DNA of 64,000 bases from Pseudomonas sp. URMO17WK12:I11 (GTDB taxonomy: Bacteria > Pseudomonadota > Gammaproteobacteria > Pseudomonadales > Pseudomonadaceae). The position numbers and the translations under genes were made by a program. The notes beneath the pieces are model-generated. The model saw only the letters and a list, made by a program, of their open reading frames with translations, ran no database searches and had not been told where the DNA came from. Location of the stretch: the NCBI RefSeq assembly GCF_007677725.1, contig NZ_VEDF01000002.1, positions 1-64,000 of the forward strand. Reading direction: 5' to 3'. Position 1 is the stretch's first letter. Each line of letters begins with the position of its first letter. Below are positions 11,585-21,157 of this stretch, in pieces.

Positions 11585-12285
11585 TCTTTGGGCAATGCCG
11601 CCAGCACATCGTCATAGGCTTTGGCCAAACGCTCGAACCAGGGTGCCTCGGGCGCTACTTCATGCAGGGCGATGTGACTGTCGGCGCGGCAGCGCTGCTC
11701 AAGTTCGCAACATTCGTTGAAGCGGTTGACGGCAGCGACCATCGACTCCCGTTCGTTGTCCAGCAACAGGGCACCGTGCACCAGCACCACCGGCCGTTTG
11801 CCACCCAGGCCCTGGCGCCAGCGCTGGGCCGTGCCGACCAGCTTGCGGCCATTGAGGTTGACGTTATAGCGCCCATCGCAGAAAGCCCCGTCGATCTCAC
11901 CCACCGAGGCCACACCGCCCCACTCGCGCAATACCTCGCATAACGGCAGGCACAAACGCTCGTAGGCGTTCTCGATTCGGCCGTGGTCGCCTTCGCTGCG
12001 TGGCGCCACGTACACCAGGGCGATATTCACCGTCGCAGGCGATTGCGGGACCGGCTCGCCACCGGTTTCGCGAAGCAGCACCGGCCATCCGGCAATGGCC
12101 AACTCTGCACAGGCGGCTTCAAAGTGCTCGAGGCGGCTCATGCGCCGCGGCATGACCAATGCACAATCAGTCGGGCGCCAGAACAACACGGCGCATTCGC
12201 GATCACCGCGACATACCGCAGCCAACAGCGCCTGTTCGGCCTGCAGGCCTGCCTCAACAGTGATCGCAAGCGGTTGCTCAGTCAT
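11581..12285 (-). CDS. Lipoate-protein ligase A-like protein (BPL/LplA/LipB fold)
   Basis: A 234-aa protein of the biotin/lipoate ligase superfamily. The catalytic-lysine segment reads [14 protein letters not shown], and [10 protein letters not shown] precedes it. The usual RRxxGGGaV loop is altered to [18 protein letters not shown], so adenylation competence is uncertain. Possible roles are lipoate salvage or amidotransfer. It is convergent with vfr, the stop codons overlapping by 4 bp, with no room for an intergenic terminator. A trpGDC terminator lies upstream of its start. Confidence 0.72.
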   Translation of the reverse strand: MTEQPLAITVEAGLQAEQALLAAVCRGDRECAVLFWRPTDCALVMPRRMSRLEHFEAACAELAIAGWPVLLRETGGEPVPQSPATVNIALVYVAPRSEGDHGRIENAYERLCLPLCEVLREWGGVASVGEIDGAFCDGRYNVNLNGRKLVGTAQRWRQGLGGKRPVVLVHGALLLDNERESMVAAVNRFNECCELEQRCRADSHIALHEVAPEAPWFERLAKAYDDVLAALPKD

Positions 12286-12356
12286 GGTTGTACCTTCGGT
12301 AGGGTGGCGCCGCCAAGGCTCGCTGGTCGCAACAGCAACGGCCGCGCGTGCAGGCA

Positions 12357-12382
12357 GAAAAAAGCCGGCAGTGCGCCGGCTT
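12357..12382 (-). terminator. Intrinsic terminator of trpGDC
   Basis: The inverted repeat AAGCCGGC / GCCGGCTT with loop AGTGC (12362-12382) is followed on the minus strand by a run of T (complement of 12358-12363). It lies a few bases beyond the trpC stop. Confidence 0.85.
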
Positions 12383-12390
12383 GTCTGCGC

Positions 12391-13224
12391 TCAGTCCAGT
12401 TGCTGAACGGTTTTCTTCACCTGATCCGGGAAGAACAGCCGCTGCAGTTCGAGCCCGGGCTGTTCGGCGCGCATGAATGCTTCACCGACCAGGAACGAAT
12501 ACACGTTGTTGATTGCCATCAACTGCACGTCTTCGCGATTGAGTATTCCGCTCTCGGTGATGGCCAGGCGGTCGCGCGGGATCCGTGGCAGCAGGTCGAG
12601 CGTAGTCTCCAGGCTGACCTCGAAGGTGTGCAGGTTGCGATTGTTCACCCCAACCAGTGGCGTATCGAGCGTATTCAAGGCGCGCTCCAATTCATCGCCA
12701 TCATGCACTTCGACCAGCACGTCGAGCCCAACGTCCTTGGCGACCGCCGCCAATTCAGCCATCTTCACGTCGTCGAGCGCCGAAACGATCAACAACACAC
12801 AGTCGGCGCCCAACGCCCGGGCCTCGACGATCTGGTACGGATCGACCATGAAGTCCTTGCGGATCACCGGCAGCGAGACTGCGCCACGGGCCTCTTGCAG
12901 GTAGTGGTCGGCGCCCTGGAAGTAATCGACGTCCGTCAGCACCGACAGGCAGGTGGCGCCGCCTTTTTCGTAGCTGACGGCAATTTCGCCAGGAACAAAG
13001 TGTTCGCGGATCACGCCTTTGCTCGGCGAGGCCTTCTTGATTTCGGCGATCACCGCCGGCTGCTTGCGCGCGGCCTGCTCGATCAGGGCCTTGGCGAAGC
13101 CGCGCGGGGCATCTGCTGTCTTGGCCAGGCGCTCCAGCTCAGCCAGGCTGACCCGCGCACTGCGCTCGGCCACTTCCTGAAACTTGCGGGCGATGATCCG
13201 CTCCAGCACCGTTGGCACACTCAT
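12391..13224 (-). CDS. trpC: Indole-3-glycerol phosphate synthase
   Basis: TIM-barrel enzyme (277 aa) for ring closure of CdRP to indole-glycerol phosphate. Family motifs are [42 protein letters not shown] and ITESGI. It is monofunctional, without a fused TrpF. It is the last gene of trpGDC and overlaps trpD by 4 bp (ATGA), implying translational coupling. Confidence 0.96.
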   Translation of the reverse strand: MSVPTVLERIIARKFQEVAERSARVSLAELERLAKTADAPRGFAKALIEQAARKQPAVIAEIKKASPSKGVIREHFVPGEIAVSYEKGGATCLSVLTDVDYFQGADHYLQEARGAVSLPVIRKDFMVDPYQIVEARALGADCVLLIVSALDDVKMAELAAVAKDVGLDVLVEVHDGDELERALNTLDTPLVGVNNRNLHTFEVSLETTLDLLPRIPRDRLAITESGILNREDVQLMAINNVYSFLVGEAFMRAEQPGLELQRLFFPDQVKKTVQQLD

Positions 13225-14270
13225 GCTTCGTTCTCCACCTTGAATACCGCAGTAAAGGCGCCCAGCTCTTGCAGCTTCTCCCAGGCCAGGCCGGTGTGCA
13301 GCACGTCATGGGCCAGCTCCACACCCGACTTGAGGCTCATGGCGTGGTCTGCGGCATACAGCGCAGCCCCAGCATTGAGCACGATCATTTCGGCGGCCTT
13401 CTGACCGTTTTCGGTCTTGCGCCGGCTCAGCGCATCGCGAATCAGCGCCAGCGACGCTTGTGGATTCTCCACTGCCAGGCCGTGCAAGCTCTGGCTTTTC
13501 ATGCCGAGGTCTTCCGGCTCGACCCAGTACTCGCTGATCTGGTCGTTCTTCAACTCTGCGACGAACGTGGGAGCCGCCAGGCTGAATTCATCCAGGCCGT
13601 CCTTGGAGTGCACGACCAGGACATGCTTGCTGCCCAGGCGCTGCAGCACCTCGGCGAGCGGGCGGCACAGCGCCTGGGTGAACACCCCGACCACCTGGTG
13701 CTTCACACCGGCCGGATTCGTAAGCGGGCCGAGCATGTTGAACAAGGTCCGCAGCCCCAGGTCGCGACGCGGGCCAGCGGCATGTTTCATGGCGCTGTGG
13801 TGGCTCTGGGCGAACATGAAGCCGATGCCCAGGCTATCGATGCAACGCGCGACCTGGGTCGGCGTCAGGTTCAGGTAGATACCGGCAGCTTCGAGCAGGT
13901 CAGCGCTGCCGCTCTTGCCGGACACGGCACGGTTACCGTGCTTGGCGACCGGGCAGCCGGCTGCGGCGAGCACGAACGACGAGGCGGTGGACACGTTGAA
14001 GATATTCGCGCCATCACCGCCGGTGCCGACGATGTCGACCACGCCATCGAGGCTATGCAACTCGACCTTGTCAGCCAGCTCGCGCATCACCGACACCGCC
14101 CCGACGATCTCGTCGATGCTTTCGCTTTTCATGCGCATGCCCATCAGGAAGGCGCCGATCTGCGCCTCGCTGCACTGGCCGGTCATGATCTGGCGCATCA
14201 CATCGCGCATCTCATCGGTGCTCAAGTCCAGGTGGCCGACGATGCGGCTCAACGCGCTTTTGATATCCAT
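13221..14270 (-). CDS. trpD: Anthranilate phosphoribosyltransferase
   Basis: Transfers phosphoribose from PRPP to anthranilate. It is 349 aa, standard for monofunctional TrpD. Visible motifs are [17 protein letters not shown] (PRPP loop), [15 protein letters not shown] and [17 protein letters not shown]. It lies 9 nt after trpG and overlaps trpC, as expected for a coupled operon. Confidence 0.96.
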   Translation of the reverse strand: MDIKSALSRIVGHLDLSTDEMRDVMRQIMTGQCSEAQIGAFLMGMRMKSESIDEIVGAVSVMRELADKVELHSLDGVVDIVGTGGDGANIFNVSTASSFVLAAAGCPVAKHGNRAVSGKSGSADLLEAAGIYLNLTPTQVARCIDSLGIGFMFAQSHHSAMKHAAGPRRDLGLRTLFNMLGPLTNPAGVKHQVVGVFTQALCRPLAEVLQRLGSKHVLVVHSKDGLDEFSLAAPTFVAELKNDQISEYWVEPEDLGMKSQSLHGLAVENPQASLALIRDALSRRKTENGQKAAEMIVLNAGAALYAADHAMSLKSGVELAHDVLHTGLAWEKLQELGAFTAVFKVENEA

Positions 14271-14279
14271 GTTCGATCC

Positions 14280-14873
14280 TTAGCGGCGGCCGCCGGTCTG
14301 CTTGAGGAAGTTGGCGAACAGCTCGTGGCCCTGCTCGGTGAGTATGGACTCGGGATGGAATTGCACCCCTTCGATCTGCAAGGTCTTGTGACGCAGACCC
14401 ATGATCTCGTCGACCGAACCGTCTGCATGGGTGGTCCATGCGGTGACTTCCAGGCAATCGGGCAGGGTTTCGCGCTTGACCACCAGCGAATGGTAGCGGG
14501 TCACGGTAAGCGGGTTGTTGAGCCCGGCGAACACGCCCAGATCGCGATGGTGAACCGGGCTGGTCTTGCCGTGCATCACCTGGCGGGCGCGCACTACCTC
14601 ACCGCCAAAGGCCTGGCCGATCGACTGGTGCCCCAGGCATACGCCCAAGATCGGCAGCTTGCCGGCGAAGTGCAGGATGGCATCGATGGAAACGCCTGCT
14701 TCGCTCGGGGTACAAGGGCCGGGAGAGACGACGATGCGCTCGGGGTTGAGGGCCTCGATCTGGGCAATGGTCATCTCGTCATTGCGAATGACCTTGACCT
14801 CGGCACCCAACTCGCCAAGGTATTGGACGACGTTGTAAGTGAATGAGTCGTAGTTGTCGATCATCAGTAACAT
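14280..14873 (-). CDS. trpG: Anthranilate synthase component II (glutamine amidotransferase)
   Basis: Supplies ammonia to TrpE for anthranilate formation. It is 197 aa, a class I amidotransferase. The catalytic triad is visible: C79 in GVCLGHQS, H173 and E175 in VQFHPES. The oxyanion strand is [11 protein letters not shown]. It is the first gene of trpGDC, separated from trpE by estP. A 370-nt leader region upstream carries a Trp-rich short ORF and hairpins (see 14941-15112). Confidence 0.96.
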   Translation of the reverse strand: MLLMIDNYDSFTYNVVQYLGELGAEVKVIRNDEMTIAQIEALNPERIVVSPGPCTPSEAGVSIDAILHFAGKLPILGVCLGHQSIGQAFGGEVVRARQVMHGKTSPVHHRDLGVFAGLNNPLTVTRYHSLVVKRETLPDCLEVTAWTTHADGSVDEIMGLRHKTLQIEGVQFHPESILTEQGHELFANFLKQTGGRR

Positions 14874-14940
14874 CGGGCTAAACCTCTTGAATCTACTGAC
14901 TTCATAATCTGAACCTTCCTACACGATTCACAGACGCAGC

Positions 14941-15013
14941 TTTGCCATAAGGCAAACGTGAACGGACAGGAAGGCAAACGGGGGCGGGCCGGACAGGCCG
15001 GCAGGAGATAAAG
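14941..15013 (-). promoter_or_regulatory. Candidate attenuator structures between the leader ORF and trpG
   Basis: Directly after the leader-peptide stop the minus-strand RNA can form GCCGG/CCGGC (14988-15002). Further on, UUUGCC repeats (complement of GGCAAA at 14951-14956 and 14973-14978) can each pair with the single GGCAAA (complement of 14941-14946), giving alternative hairpins. No strong U-run follows, so the terminator form is not certain. The remaining 67 nt to trpG hold nothing else that I recognise. Confidence 0.45.
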
Positions 15014-15112
15014 TCAGGCGCGCCAACGCCAACGGGCGTGGGCCTTGATTACGCGCATCAAGAGTTTGCTGACGATCAACACAGGGTAGGTCTCGCACAT
15101 ACTTGCACGCAC
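15014..15112 (-). CDS. Trp-rich leader peptide of the trpGDC operon
   Basis: Short ORF in the 370-nt gap upstream of trpG. It ends with two tryptophan codons in a CGT TGG CGT TGG CGC context (peptide end ARWRWRA). The in-frame stop TAG at 15121-15119 closes it upstream. Possible starts are GTG at 15112 (preceded by GGTAGG), ATG at 15100 or ATG at 15058. The last would give a 14-aa peptide, MRVIKAHARWRWRA. That form matches the end of Gph upstream of trpE at 12 of 14 residues. Position, size and Trp codons indicate an attenuation leader. Confidence 0.62.
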   Translation of the reverse strand: MRASMCETYPVLIVSKLLMRVIKAHARWRWRA

Positions 15113-15244
15113 AGTAGCCTACCGGGGCGGCGGGCGCAATATGCCCCAAACACCGGGAAACGAATGGACTTGGAAGGGATGCCCGGCGATTTGCTATGGT
15201 CGTGCGGCTAGTCCTCATAAAAACAACGAAAAGGATGTTGAACG

Positions 15245-17149
15245 ATGCGAAAAGCACCGCTGATACGCTTCACCCTCGCTTCCCTGGCACTGGCTTGCAG
15301 CCAGGCCTTTGCTGCCCCTTCGCCCTACTCCAGCTTGATCGTGTTCGGCGACAGCCTGAGCGATGCCGGGCAATTCCCCGACCTGACCGGCGGCACCTTG
15401 GGCATGCGCTTCACCAACCGCGACGCCGCAGGCAATTTTGCGCCGGTCTCGCCGATGATCCTGGGCAGCCAACTGGGCGTCAGCCCGACCGAACTGGGCC
15501 CTTCGACCTCGCCCACCTATCGCGCGCTCGGCTTGGCAGACGGCAACAACTGGGCCGTGGGCGGCTACACCACCCAGCAGATTCTCGAGTCGATCACCAC
15601 CACCTCCAAGACCGTGCTGCCGCCCAATACAGCGCTGTTCCCAGGCCTGGTGCTGCGCGACAAGCCCGGCTACCTGGCCAATGGCCTGCGGGCAGACCCC
15701 AATGCGCTGTATTACCTGACTGGCGGCGGTAACGACTTCCTCCAAGGCCTGGTCAACAGCCCCGCCACCGCTGCTGCGGCCGGCGCCCGGTTGGCGGCCA
15801 GCGCCCAGGCCCTGCAGCAAGGCGGCGCGCGCTACATCATGGTCTGGCTGCTGCCCGATCTCGGGCAAACCCCGAACTTCAGCGGCACCCCCCAACAAAA
15901 CGCCCTGAGCCAGCTGTCCGGCGTGTTCAACCAGGCGCTTACCCGCCAGCTGCGCCAGGTCGACGCCCAGATCATCCCGCTGAATATCCCCGTGCTGCTG
16001 AGCGAAGCCCTGGCCAGCCCGACGCAGTTCGGTCTGGCGGCAGGACAGGACTTGGTCGGCACCTGCTTCAGCGGTGACAGCTGCGTGGAAAATCCGCTCT
16101 ACGGGCTCAACAGCAGCAATCCCGACCCGACCAAGCTGCTGTTCAACGACTCGGTGCACCCCACCATCGCTGGCCAGCAATTGATCGCCGACTACGCCTA
16201 CTCGATCATCGCCGCACCGTGGGAGCTGACGTTGCTGCCGGAAATGGCCCATGCCAGCCTGCGCGCCCACCAGGATGAACTGCGCAGCCAATGGCAAACA
16301 CCTTGGCAGCCGGTTGGCCAATGGCAGGCGTTCGTCAGCACTGGCGCCCAGGATCTCGACTTCGATGACCAAGGCAGCGCCGCCAGTGCCGACGGGCGCG
16401 GCTACAACCTGACCGTAGGCGGCAGTTATCGGTTGAACGACGCCTGGCGCCTTGGCCTTGCTGGCGGCGTCTACCGGCAGAAACTGGAAGCGGGCGCGCA
16501 GGATTCGGACTACAAACTCGACAGCTACCTGGCCAGCGCCTTCGCCCAGTTCAGGCAGGATCGCTGGTGGGCCGATGCGGCGCTGAGCGCCGGGCACCTG
16601 GATTACCGGGACCTCAAGCGCACCTTCGCCCTGGGCACCAACGCGCGCAGCGAAAAAGGCGATACCGATGGCGAAGCCTGGGCCATGACCGCGCGACTGG
16701 GTTACAACCTGGCAGCGGACAGCAGCCGCTGGCAACTGGCTCCGTTCATCAGCGCCGATTACGCGCGCGTCAAGGTCGACGGCTACGCGGAAAAGAGCGG
16801 CCGGGCAACAGCTCTGGGCGTCGATGATCAGGAACACACGTCACGGCGTCTGGGCGTGGGCCTGCTCGGCAGCGTGCAACTGGTGCCCAGCACTCACCTG
16901 TTCGCCGAGGTGGCGCAGGAGCACGAGTTCGAGGATGACCAGCAGGATGTGACACTGCACCTGACCAGCCTACCCGCCAATGATTTCACCTTGGCCGGCT
17001 ATACACCGCACAGCGATCTGACTCGCGCGAGCCTGGGCATCAGCCATGAGCTGGTGGCGGGGGTGCACCTGCGCGGCAACTACAACTGGCGCAGAAGTGA
17101 CGAGCTGACCCAGCAAGGAGTCAGCGTGGGCGTCAGCATCGATTTCTGA
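15245..17149 (+). CDS. estP: Outer-membrane autotransporter esterase EstP/EstA
   Basis: GDSL (SGNH) lipase/esterase displayed at the cell surface, 634 aa. A signal peptide ends near AFA (about residue 23). The catalytic serine is S37 in FGDSLSDAG, with GGGND at about 160-164 and the D302/H305 dyad in NDSVHPT. From about 370 to the end lies a 12-strand-type autotransporter beta-barrel finishing in VSIDF, the expected terminal phenylalanine. EstA of P. aeruginosa affects rhamnolipid and motility. The gene sits between the two trp operons on the opposite strand, with an AAGGATG ribosome site before the ATG. Confidence 0.93.
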   Translation: MRKAPLIRFTLASLALACSQAFAAPSPYSSLIVFGDSLSDAGQFPDLTGGTLGMRFTNRDAAGNFAPVSPMILGSQLGVSPTELGPSTSPTYRALGLADGNNWAVGGYTTQQILESITTTSKTVLPPNTALFPGLVLRDKPGYLANGLRADPNALYYLTGGGNDFLQGLVNSPATAAAAGARLAASAQALQQGGARYIMVWLLPDLGQTPNFSGTPQQNALSQLSGVFNQALTRQLRQVDAQIIPLNIPVLLSEALASPTQFGLAAGQDLVGTCFSGDSCVENPLYGLNSSNPDPTKLLFNDSVHPTIAGQQLIADYAYSIIAAPWELTLLPEMAHASLRAHQDELRSQWQTPWQPVGQWQAFVSTGAQDLDFDDQGSAASADGRGYNLTVGGSYRLNDAWRLGLAGGVYRQKLEAGAQDSDYKLDSYLASAFAQFRQDRWWADAALSAGHLDYRDLKRTFALGTNARSEKGDTDGEAWAMTARLGYNLAADSSRWQLAPFISADYARVKVDGYAEKSGRATALGVDDQEHTSRRLGVGLLGSVQLVPSTHLFAEVAQEHEFEDDQQDVTLHLTSLPANDFTLAGYTPHSDLTRASLGISHELVAGVHLRGNYNWRRSDELTQQGVSVGVSIDF

Positions 17150-17156
17150 GATCGCC

Positions 17157-17176
17157 GGGGCCGCGCGAGCGGCCCC
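17157..17176. terminator. GC hairpin between convergent estP and trpE
   Basis: Perfect 8-bp inverted repeat GGGGCCGC / GCGGCCCC with loop GCGA, in the 34-nt gap between convergent genes. There is no clear T-run, so efficiency is uncertain. Confidence 0.5.
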
Positions 17177-17183
17177 AACCCAC

Positions 17184-18665
17184 TCACTTGGCGCAGGTCT
17201 GCTCGGCCAGCGCCACCGCGCGGAACATGGCCCGGCGCTTGTTGATGGTCTCTTCCCATTCCAACGCCGGCACCGAGTCCGCGACGATGCCGCCACCGGC
17301 CTGCACGTGCAGCTCACCGTCCTTGATCACGGCAGTACGAATGGCGATCGCGGTGTCCATGTTGCCGTTCCAGGCAAAATAGCCCACGGCGCCGCCATAC
17401 ACGCCACGCTTGACCGGCTCGAGCTCGTCGATGATTTCCATGGCGCGGATCTTCGGCGCCCCGGATAGGGTCCCGGCCGGCAGAATGGCACGCAGCGCAT
17501 CCATCGCCGTCAGCCCTTCGCGCAACTGCCCGGTGACGTTGGAGACGATGTGCATCACATTGGAGTAGCGCTCGATGACCATTTTTTCAGTCAAGCGCAC
17601 GCTACCGGTCGAAGACACGCGGCCCACATCGTTGCGGCCCAGGTCGATCAGCATCAGGTGCTCGGCGATTTCCTTGTCATCGGACAGCAGGTCATCTTCC
17701 AGCGCCCGATCGGCTTCTTCGGTTGCACCACGTGGGCGAGTGCCGGCAATTGGCCGGACGGTCACCAGGTTGTCCTCGACCCGCACCAGCACTTCAGGCG
17801 AACTGCCAACCACGTGGAAATCGCCAAAGTTGAAGAAGTACATGTAGGGCGTCGGGTTGAAGCAGCGCAGCGCCCGGTACAAGTCGATAGGCGCCGCCTT
17901 GAAGTCGATCGACATGCGCTGCGACGGCACCACCTGCATGCAATCGCCGGCGAGGATGTACTCCTTGATCCGGCCAACCGCCTCTTCATAGTCGTCACGG
18001 GTATAGCTGGAGCGAAACTCCGGCTCTGCGGCCATCGGCCCGCTGAGGTCAAGGCCACGCCGTGGCGTGATCGGCTGGCGCAGGGTTTCCAGCAGCGTCT
18101 GCAAGCGCGCCTGGCCGTGTTGGTAGGCCTGCTCCTCGGCCGGATCGACCAGCACGATGGCGTGCATCTTGCCCGCCAGGTTGTCGAACACCACCACGGC
18201 GTCAGACACCATCAGCAGAATATCGGGCACCCCCAAAGGATCGGGGTTGGGGCTGGCACCCAGGCGTTTTTCCACGTAGCGCACGCAGTCATAGCCGAAG
18301 TAACCGACCAGGCCGCCGTTGAAGCGCGGCAAGCCAGGGATGTCAGCGACCTTGTAGCGGTCCTTGAACTGCTCGACGAAGGCCAGTGGGTCTTCGACCT
18401 CATGGCTTTCGACTTCCACATCGTCCTGCAGAATGCTCACGCGGTAGCCATGGACGCGCATCACCGTGCGCGACGGCAGGCCGATCATCGAGTAACGGCC
18501 CCACTTTTCGCCGCCTTGCACCGACTCGAGCAGGTAAGAGTTGGCCTGATCGGCCAGCTTGAGGTAGATCGACAGCGGTGTGTCGAAGTCAGCCAGGGTT
18601 TCACAGGCCAGGGGAATGCGGTTGTAGCCGGCAGCGGCCAGGCGCAGGAATTCTTCGCGGGTCAT
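17184..18665 (-). CDS. trpE: Anthranilate synthase component I
   Basis: Converts chorismate to anthranilate with ammonia from TrpG. It is 493 aa. The chorismate-binding C-terminal half shows [39 protein letters not shown] and [21 protein letters not shown]. The N-terminal [18 protein letters not shown] resembles the tryptophan feedback site. It lies downstream of gph with a 70-nt gap containing competing hairpins, so it is probably controlled by attenuation from within the gph 3' end. Confidence 0.96.
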   Translation of the reverse strand: MTREEFLRLAAAGYNRIPLACETLADFDTPLSIYLKLADQANSYLLESVQGGEKWGRYSMIGLPSRTVMRVHGYRVSILQDDVEVESHEVEDPLAFVEQFKDRYKVADIPGLPRFNGGLVGYFGYDCVRYVEKRLGASPNPDPLGVPDILLMVSDAVVVFDNLAGKMHAIVLVDPAEEQAYQHGQARLQTLLETLRQPITPRRGLDLSGPMAAEPEFRSSYTRDDYEEAVGRIKEYILAGDCMQVVPSQRMSIDFKAAPIDLYRALRCFNPTPYMYFFNFGDFHVVGSSPEVLVRVEDNLVTVRPIAGTRPRGATEEADRALEDDLLSDDKEIAEHLMLIDLGRNDVGRVSSTGSVRLTEKMVIERYSNVMHIVSNVTGQLREGLTAMDALRAILPAGTLSGAPKIRAMEIIDELEPVKRGVYGGAVGYFAWNGNMDTAIAIRTAVIKDGELHVQAGGGIVADSVPALEWEETINKRRAMFRAVALAEQTCAK

Positions 18666-18780
18666 CAGTAGCCTCGTGGCAAGCAGCAGTAGGGTCGGGC
18701 AAGCGGACGGGCCGGCGGGCGCCGGCGGGCAGGAGTCAGGCGCGCCAGCGCCAACGGGCCAGGGCCTTGATGACTTTCAT
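18666..18780 (-). promoter_or_regulatory. trpE attenuator, with its Trp-rich leader inside the gph 3' end
   Basis: The last 14 codons of gph, from an internal ATG at 18780, read [14 protein letters not shown] and carry two TGG codons. The Trp-codon segment GGCGCTGGCG (18752-18743) can form a 10-bp helix, with one G-U pair, with CGCCGGCGCC (18727-18718). That partner overlaps an alternative hairpin, GCCGGC-GCCC-GCCGGC (18726-18711), so the two are mutually exclusive, as in classical attenuation. The internal ATG lacks a Shine-Dalgarno, so the ribosome sensing tryptophan may simply be the one finishing gph. No U-run follows the hairpin. Confidence 0.6.
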
Positions 18781-19554
18781 CCACAATTTGCCAGTGACCG
18801 CCACGGGAGACTCTCTGTCTGGGGAGGCTTGAAGGTCCGCCAACGTTATCCCAGTGGCCGGGTCTGCGCAACCGGGCAGCAGCGCGCGCAGATCATCGAC
18901 CACCAGGCTGGGCGTTTCATCGCTGATCGGCCGGCCATGGTTGTAGCCGTAGGTCAAGCCCACGCACTGCACGCCGGCCGCCTTCGCCGCCTGCACATCG
19001 CTGCGCGAATCGCCGACGAACAATGCCTGCTGGGGGCTGACCCCGGCCATCTGCATGACGAACAACAGCGCTGCCGGGTCTGGCTTTTTCTGCGGCAAGG
19101 TATCGCCGCCGATGATCCAGCGGAAATACCGGCCAATCTTCATCTGGTCCAACAGCGGCGCGACGAAACGCTCGGGCTTGTTGGTGATCAGCGCCATCTC
19201 CACACCCTGCTTCTGCAACCAGCGCAGGGTGTCCTTGACCCCAGGGTAGACCACGGTGAGCTCATGGCTTTGCGCGTAGGCTTCCATGAACAGCGCCAGG
19301 CCCTGCTCGGCCAGCGCGTCGTCCACCTGATCATGCTCCAGGCCGCCGGCCAGGGCACGGCGCACCAGCACCGGCGCACCGTTGCCCACCCAGTGGCGCA
19401 CAGCCTCGAGGCCTGCCGGTGGGCGGCCGAGTTCGAGCAGCATGCGGTCCACGGCGGCAGCCAGGTCGGGCACCGAGTCGATCAGGGTACCGTCCAGATC
19501 GAACATCACCAACCTGGGCAGCGTCCCTGGGAACAGCTGCTCGAAGCCGCTCAT
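18736..19554 (-). CDS. gph: Phosphoglycolate phosphatase
   Basis: HAD-superfamily hydrolase (272 aa) removing 2-phosphoglycolate formed in DNA repair and oxygenase side reactions. Motif I reads [15 protein letters not shown], motif II LITNKP, and motif III/IV spans [10 protein letters not shown] to [16 protein letters not shown]. The core ends near residue 235. A tail of about 35 residues ending [10 protein letters not shown] is not needed for the fold and doubles as a Trp-codon leader for trpE. It overlaps rpe by 4 bp (ATGA). Confidence 0.94.
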   Translation of the reverse strand: MSGFEQLFPGTLPRLVMFDLDGTLIDSVPDLAAAVDRMLLELGRPPAGLEAVRHWVGNGAPVLVRRALAGGLEHDQVDDALAEQGLALFMEAYAQSHELTVVYPGVKDTLRWLQKQGVEMALITNKPERFVAPLLDQMKIGRYFRWIIGGDTLPQKKPDPAALLFVMQMAGVSPQQALFVGDSRSDVQAAKAAGVQCVGLTYGYNHGRPISDETPSLVVDDLRALLPGCADPATGITLADLQASPDRESPVAVTGKLWMKVIKALARWRWRA

Positions 19555-20225
19555 GGGCGGGCCTGGGCCAGTTCGGCGCGCATCTTGGCGATCACTTGCT
19601 GATAGTCCGGCGCATTGAAGATCGCCGAGCCGGCAACGAAGGTATCGGCGCCAGCGGCGGCGATGTCACGGATGTTGTTGACGTTGACGCCGCCGTCGAT
19701 TTCCAGGCGGATGTCGCGGCCACTGGCATCGATCAGGGCGCGGGCTTCGCGCAGTTTGTCGAGGGTGCCGGGGATGAACTTCTGCCCGCCAAAGCCTGGG
19801 TTGACGCTCATCAGCAGCACCATGTCGACTTTGTCCATCACGTACTTCAGGGCATCCAGGCTGGTGGCCGGGTTGAACACCAGGCCGGCCTTGCAACCGC
19901 CGTCCTTGATCAGCTGCAGCGAACGGTCGACATGCTGCGAGGCTTCGGGATGGAAGGTGATGTAGGTGGCGCCGGCCTCGATGAAGTCGCCGATGATGCG
20001 GTCGACCAGGCTGACCATCAGGTGCACGTCGATCGGCGCAGTCACACCGTATTTGCGCAACGCGCTGCACACCATCGGGCCAATGGTCAGGTTCGGTACA
20101 TAGTGGTTGTCCATCACATCGAAGTGAACGATGTCGGCGCCTGCGGCCAGGACTTTGTCGACATCCTCGCCCAAACGAGCGAAATCGGCAGACAGAATGG
20201 AGGGGGCAATAGCGTAGGGCTGCAT
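19551..20225 (-). CDS. rpe: Ribulose-phosphate 3-epimerase
   Basis: Interconverts ribulose-5-P and xylulose-5-P in the pentose phosphate pathway. It is a 224-aa TIM barrel. Motifs are [33 protein letters not shown] (metal-binding His/Asp), [12 protein letters not shown] and LEIDGGVN. It is the first gene of a probable rpe-gph-trpE message, stop-start overlapped with gph. Confidence 0.96.
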   Translation of the reverse strand: MQPYAIAPSILSADFARLGEDVDKVLAAGADIVHFDVMDNHYVPNLTIGPMVCSALRKYGVTAPIDVHLMVSLVDRIIGDFIEAGATYITFHPEASQHVDRSLQLIKDGGCKAGLVFNPATSLDALKYVMDKVDMVLLMSVNPGFGGQKFIPGTLDKLREARALIDASGRDIRLEIDGGVNVNNIRDIAAAGADTFVAGSAIFNAPDYQQVIAKMRAELAQARP

Positions 20226-20318
20226 GGCGCACCTGTTGGCAGAATCACGGTGGCGCGCATTGTAACTCAGGCAAACGCCTCGGGGCTGATTGGTATCAAC
20301 CCCGATGGCGTCCGCGCA

Positions 20319-21146
20319 TCAGCCAGGTTGTTGGGTACGCAGCTTTTCGCTGCGTCCGCGCAACCACTCCAGGGTCAGCAACAGCACGACCGAGAATGCG
20401 ATCAGCAAGGTCGCCGCGGCGGCAATGGTCGGACTGAGGTTTTCACGGATGCCGCTGAACATCTGCCGCGGCAAGGTGGCCTGTTCAGGCCCGGCGAGAA
20501 ACAGCGTCACCACCACCTCGTCGAACGAAGTCGCAAAGGCGAACAAAGCGCCGGAGATGACGCCTGGGGCGATCAAGGGCAGGGTCACCCGACGGAAGGT
20601 CAGCAGCGGCGAAGCCCCGAGACTGGCGGCTGCCCGTACCAGGTTGTAGTTGAAGCCCTGCAAGGTCGCCGACACGGTGATGATGACGAACGGCACGCCC
20701 AGCACCGCATGCACCACAATCAACGAAACGAAGCTGTTACCCAGGCCCAGCGGCGCGAAAAACAGGTAGCTGGCCACACCAATGATCACCACCGGTACCA
20801 CCATGGGCGAAATCACCAGCGCCATCACCAGCGACTTGCCGGGAAAATCGCCGCGGGTCAGGCCAATGGCCGCCAAGGTACCGAACACCATGGCCAGCAC
20901 GGTGGCCGCTGGGGCGACGATGACGCTGTTCTTCAATGCCCGCATCCACTCAGCCGAGGCGAAGAAATCCTGATACCACTGCAGTGAGAAACCCTGCAGC
21001 GGATAGACCAGGAAACTGCCGCTGTTGAATGACAAAGGCACGATGACCAGTACCGGCAGCACCAGAAACAACAGGATCAGGCCGCAGAGAATGCGCAGGC
21101 TGTAGAACCATACCCGTTCGACGGGCGACATGTAGGGGCTCAGCAT
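20319..21146 (-). CDS. ABC transporter permease, PotC-like (polyamine-type)
   Basis: Inner-membrane permease of 275 aa with six hydrophobic helices. The cytoplasmic EAA-like loop reads AAASLGASPLLTFRRVTLPLIAPGV, the contact site for the ATPase. It is the last gene of a four-gene unit (ATPase, binding protein, two permeases), 11 nt after the other permease. By family it would import spermidine, putrescine or a related cation. The exact ligand cannot be read. Confidence 0.88.
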   Translation of the reverse strand: MLSPYMSPVERVWFYSLRILCGLILLFLVLPVLVIVPLSFNSGSFLVYPLQGFSLQWYQDFFASAEWMRALKNSVIVAPAATVLAMVFGTLAAIGLTRGDFPGKSLVMALVISPMVVPVVIIGVASYLFFAPLGLGNSFVSLIVVHAVLGVPFVIITVSATLQGFNYNLVRAAASLGASPLLTFRRVTLPLIAPGVISGALFAFATSFDEVVVTLFLAGPEQATLPRQMFSGIRENLSPTIAAAATLLIAFSVVLLLTLEWLRGRSEKLRTQQPG

Positions 21147-21157
21147 CTGATGGGTCC

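Noticed and set aside
15215..16837. Open frame of 540 codons on the minus strand
   Set aside because: Antisense to estP, whose signal peptide, SGNH residues and barrel end are all in frame on the plus strand.
19419..20987. Open frame of 522 codons on the plus strand
   Set aside because: Antisense to rpe and the PotC-like permease. Its His/Gln/Arg-rich tail is a typical shadow.
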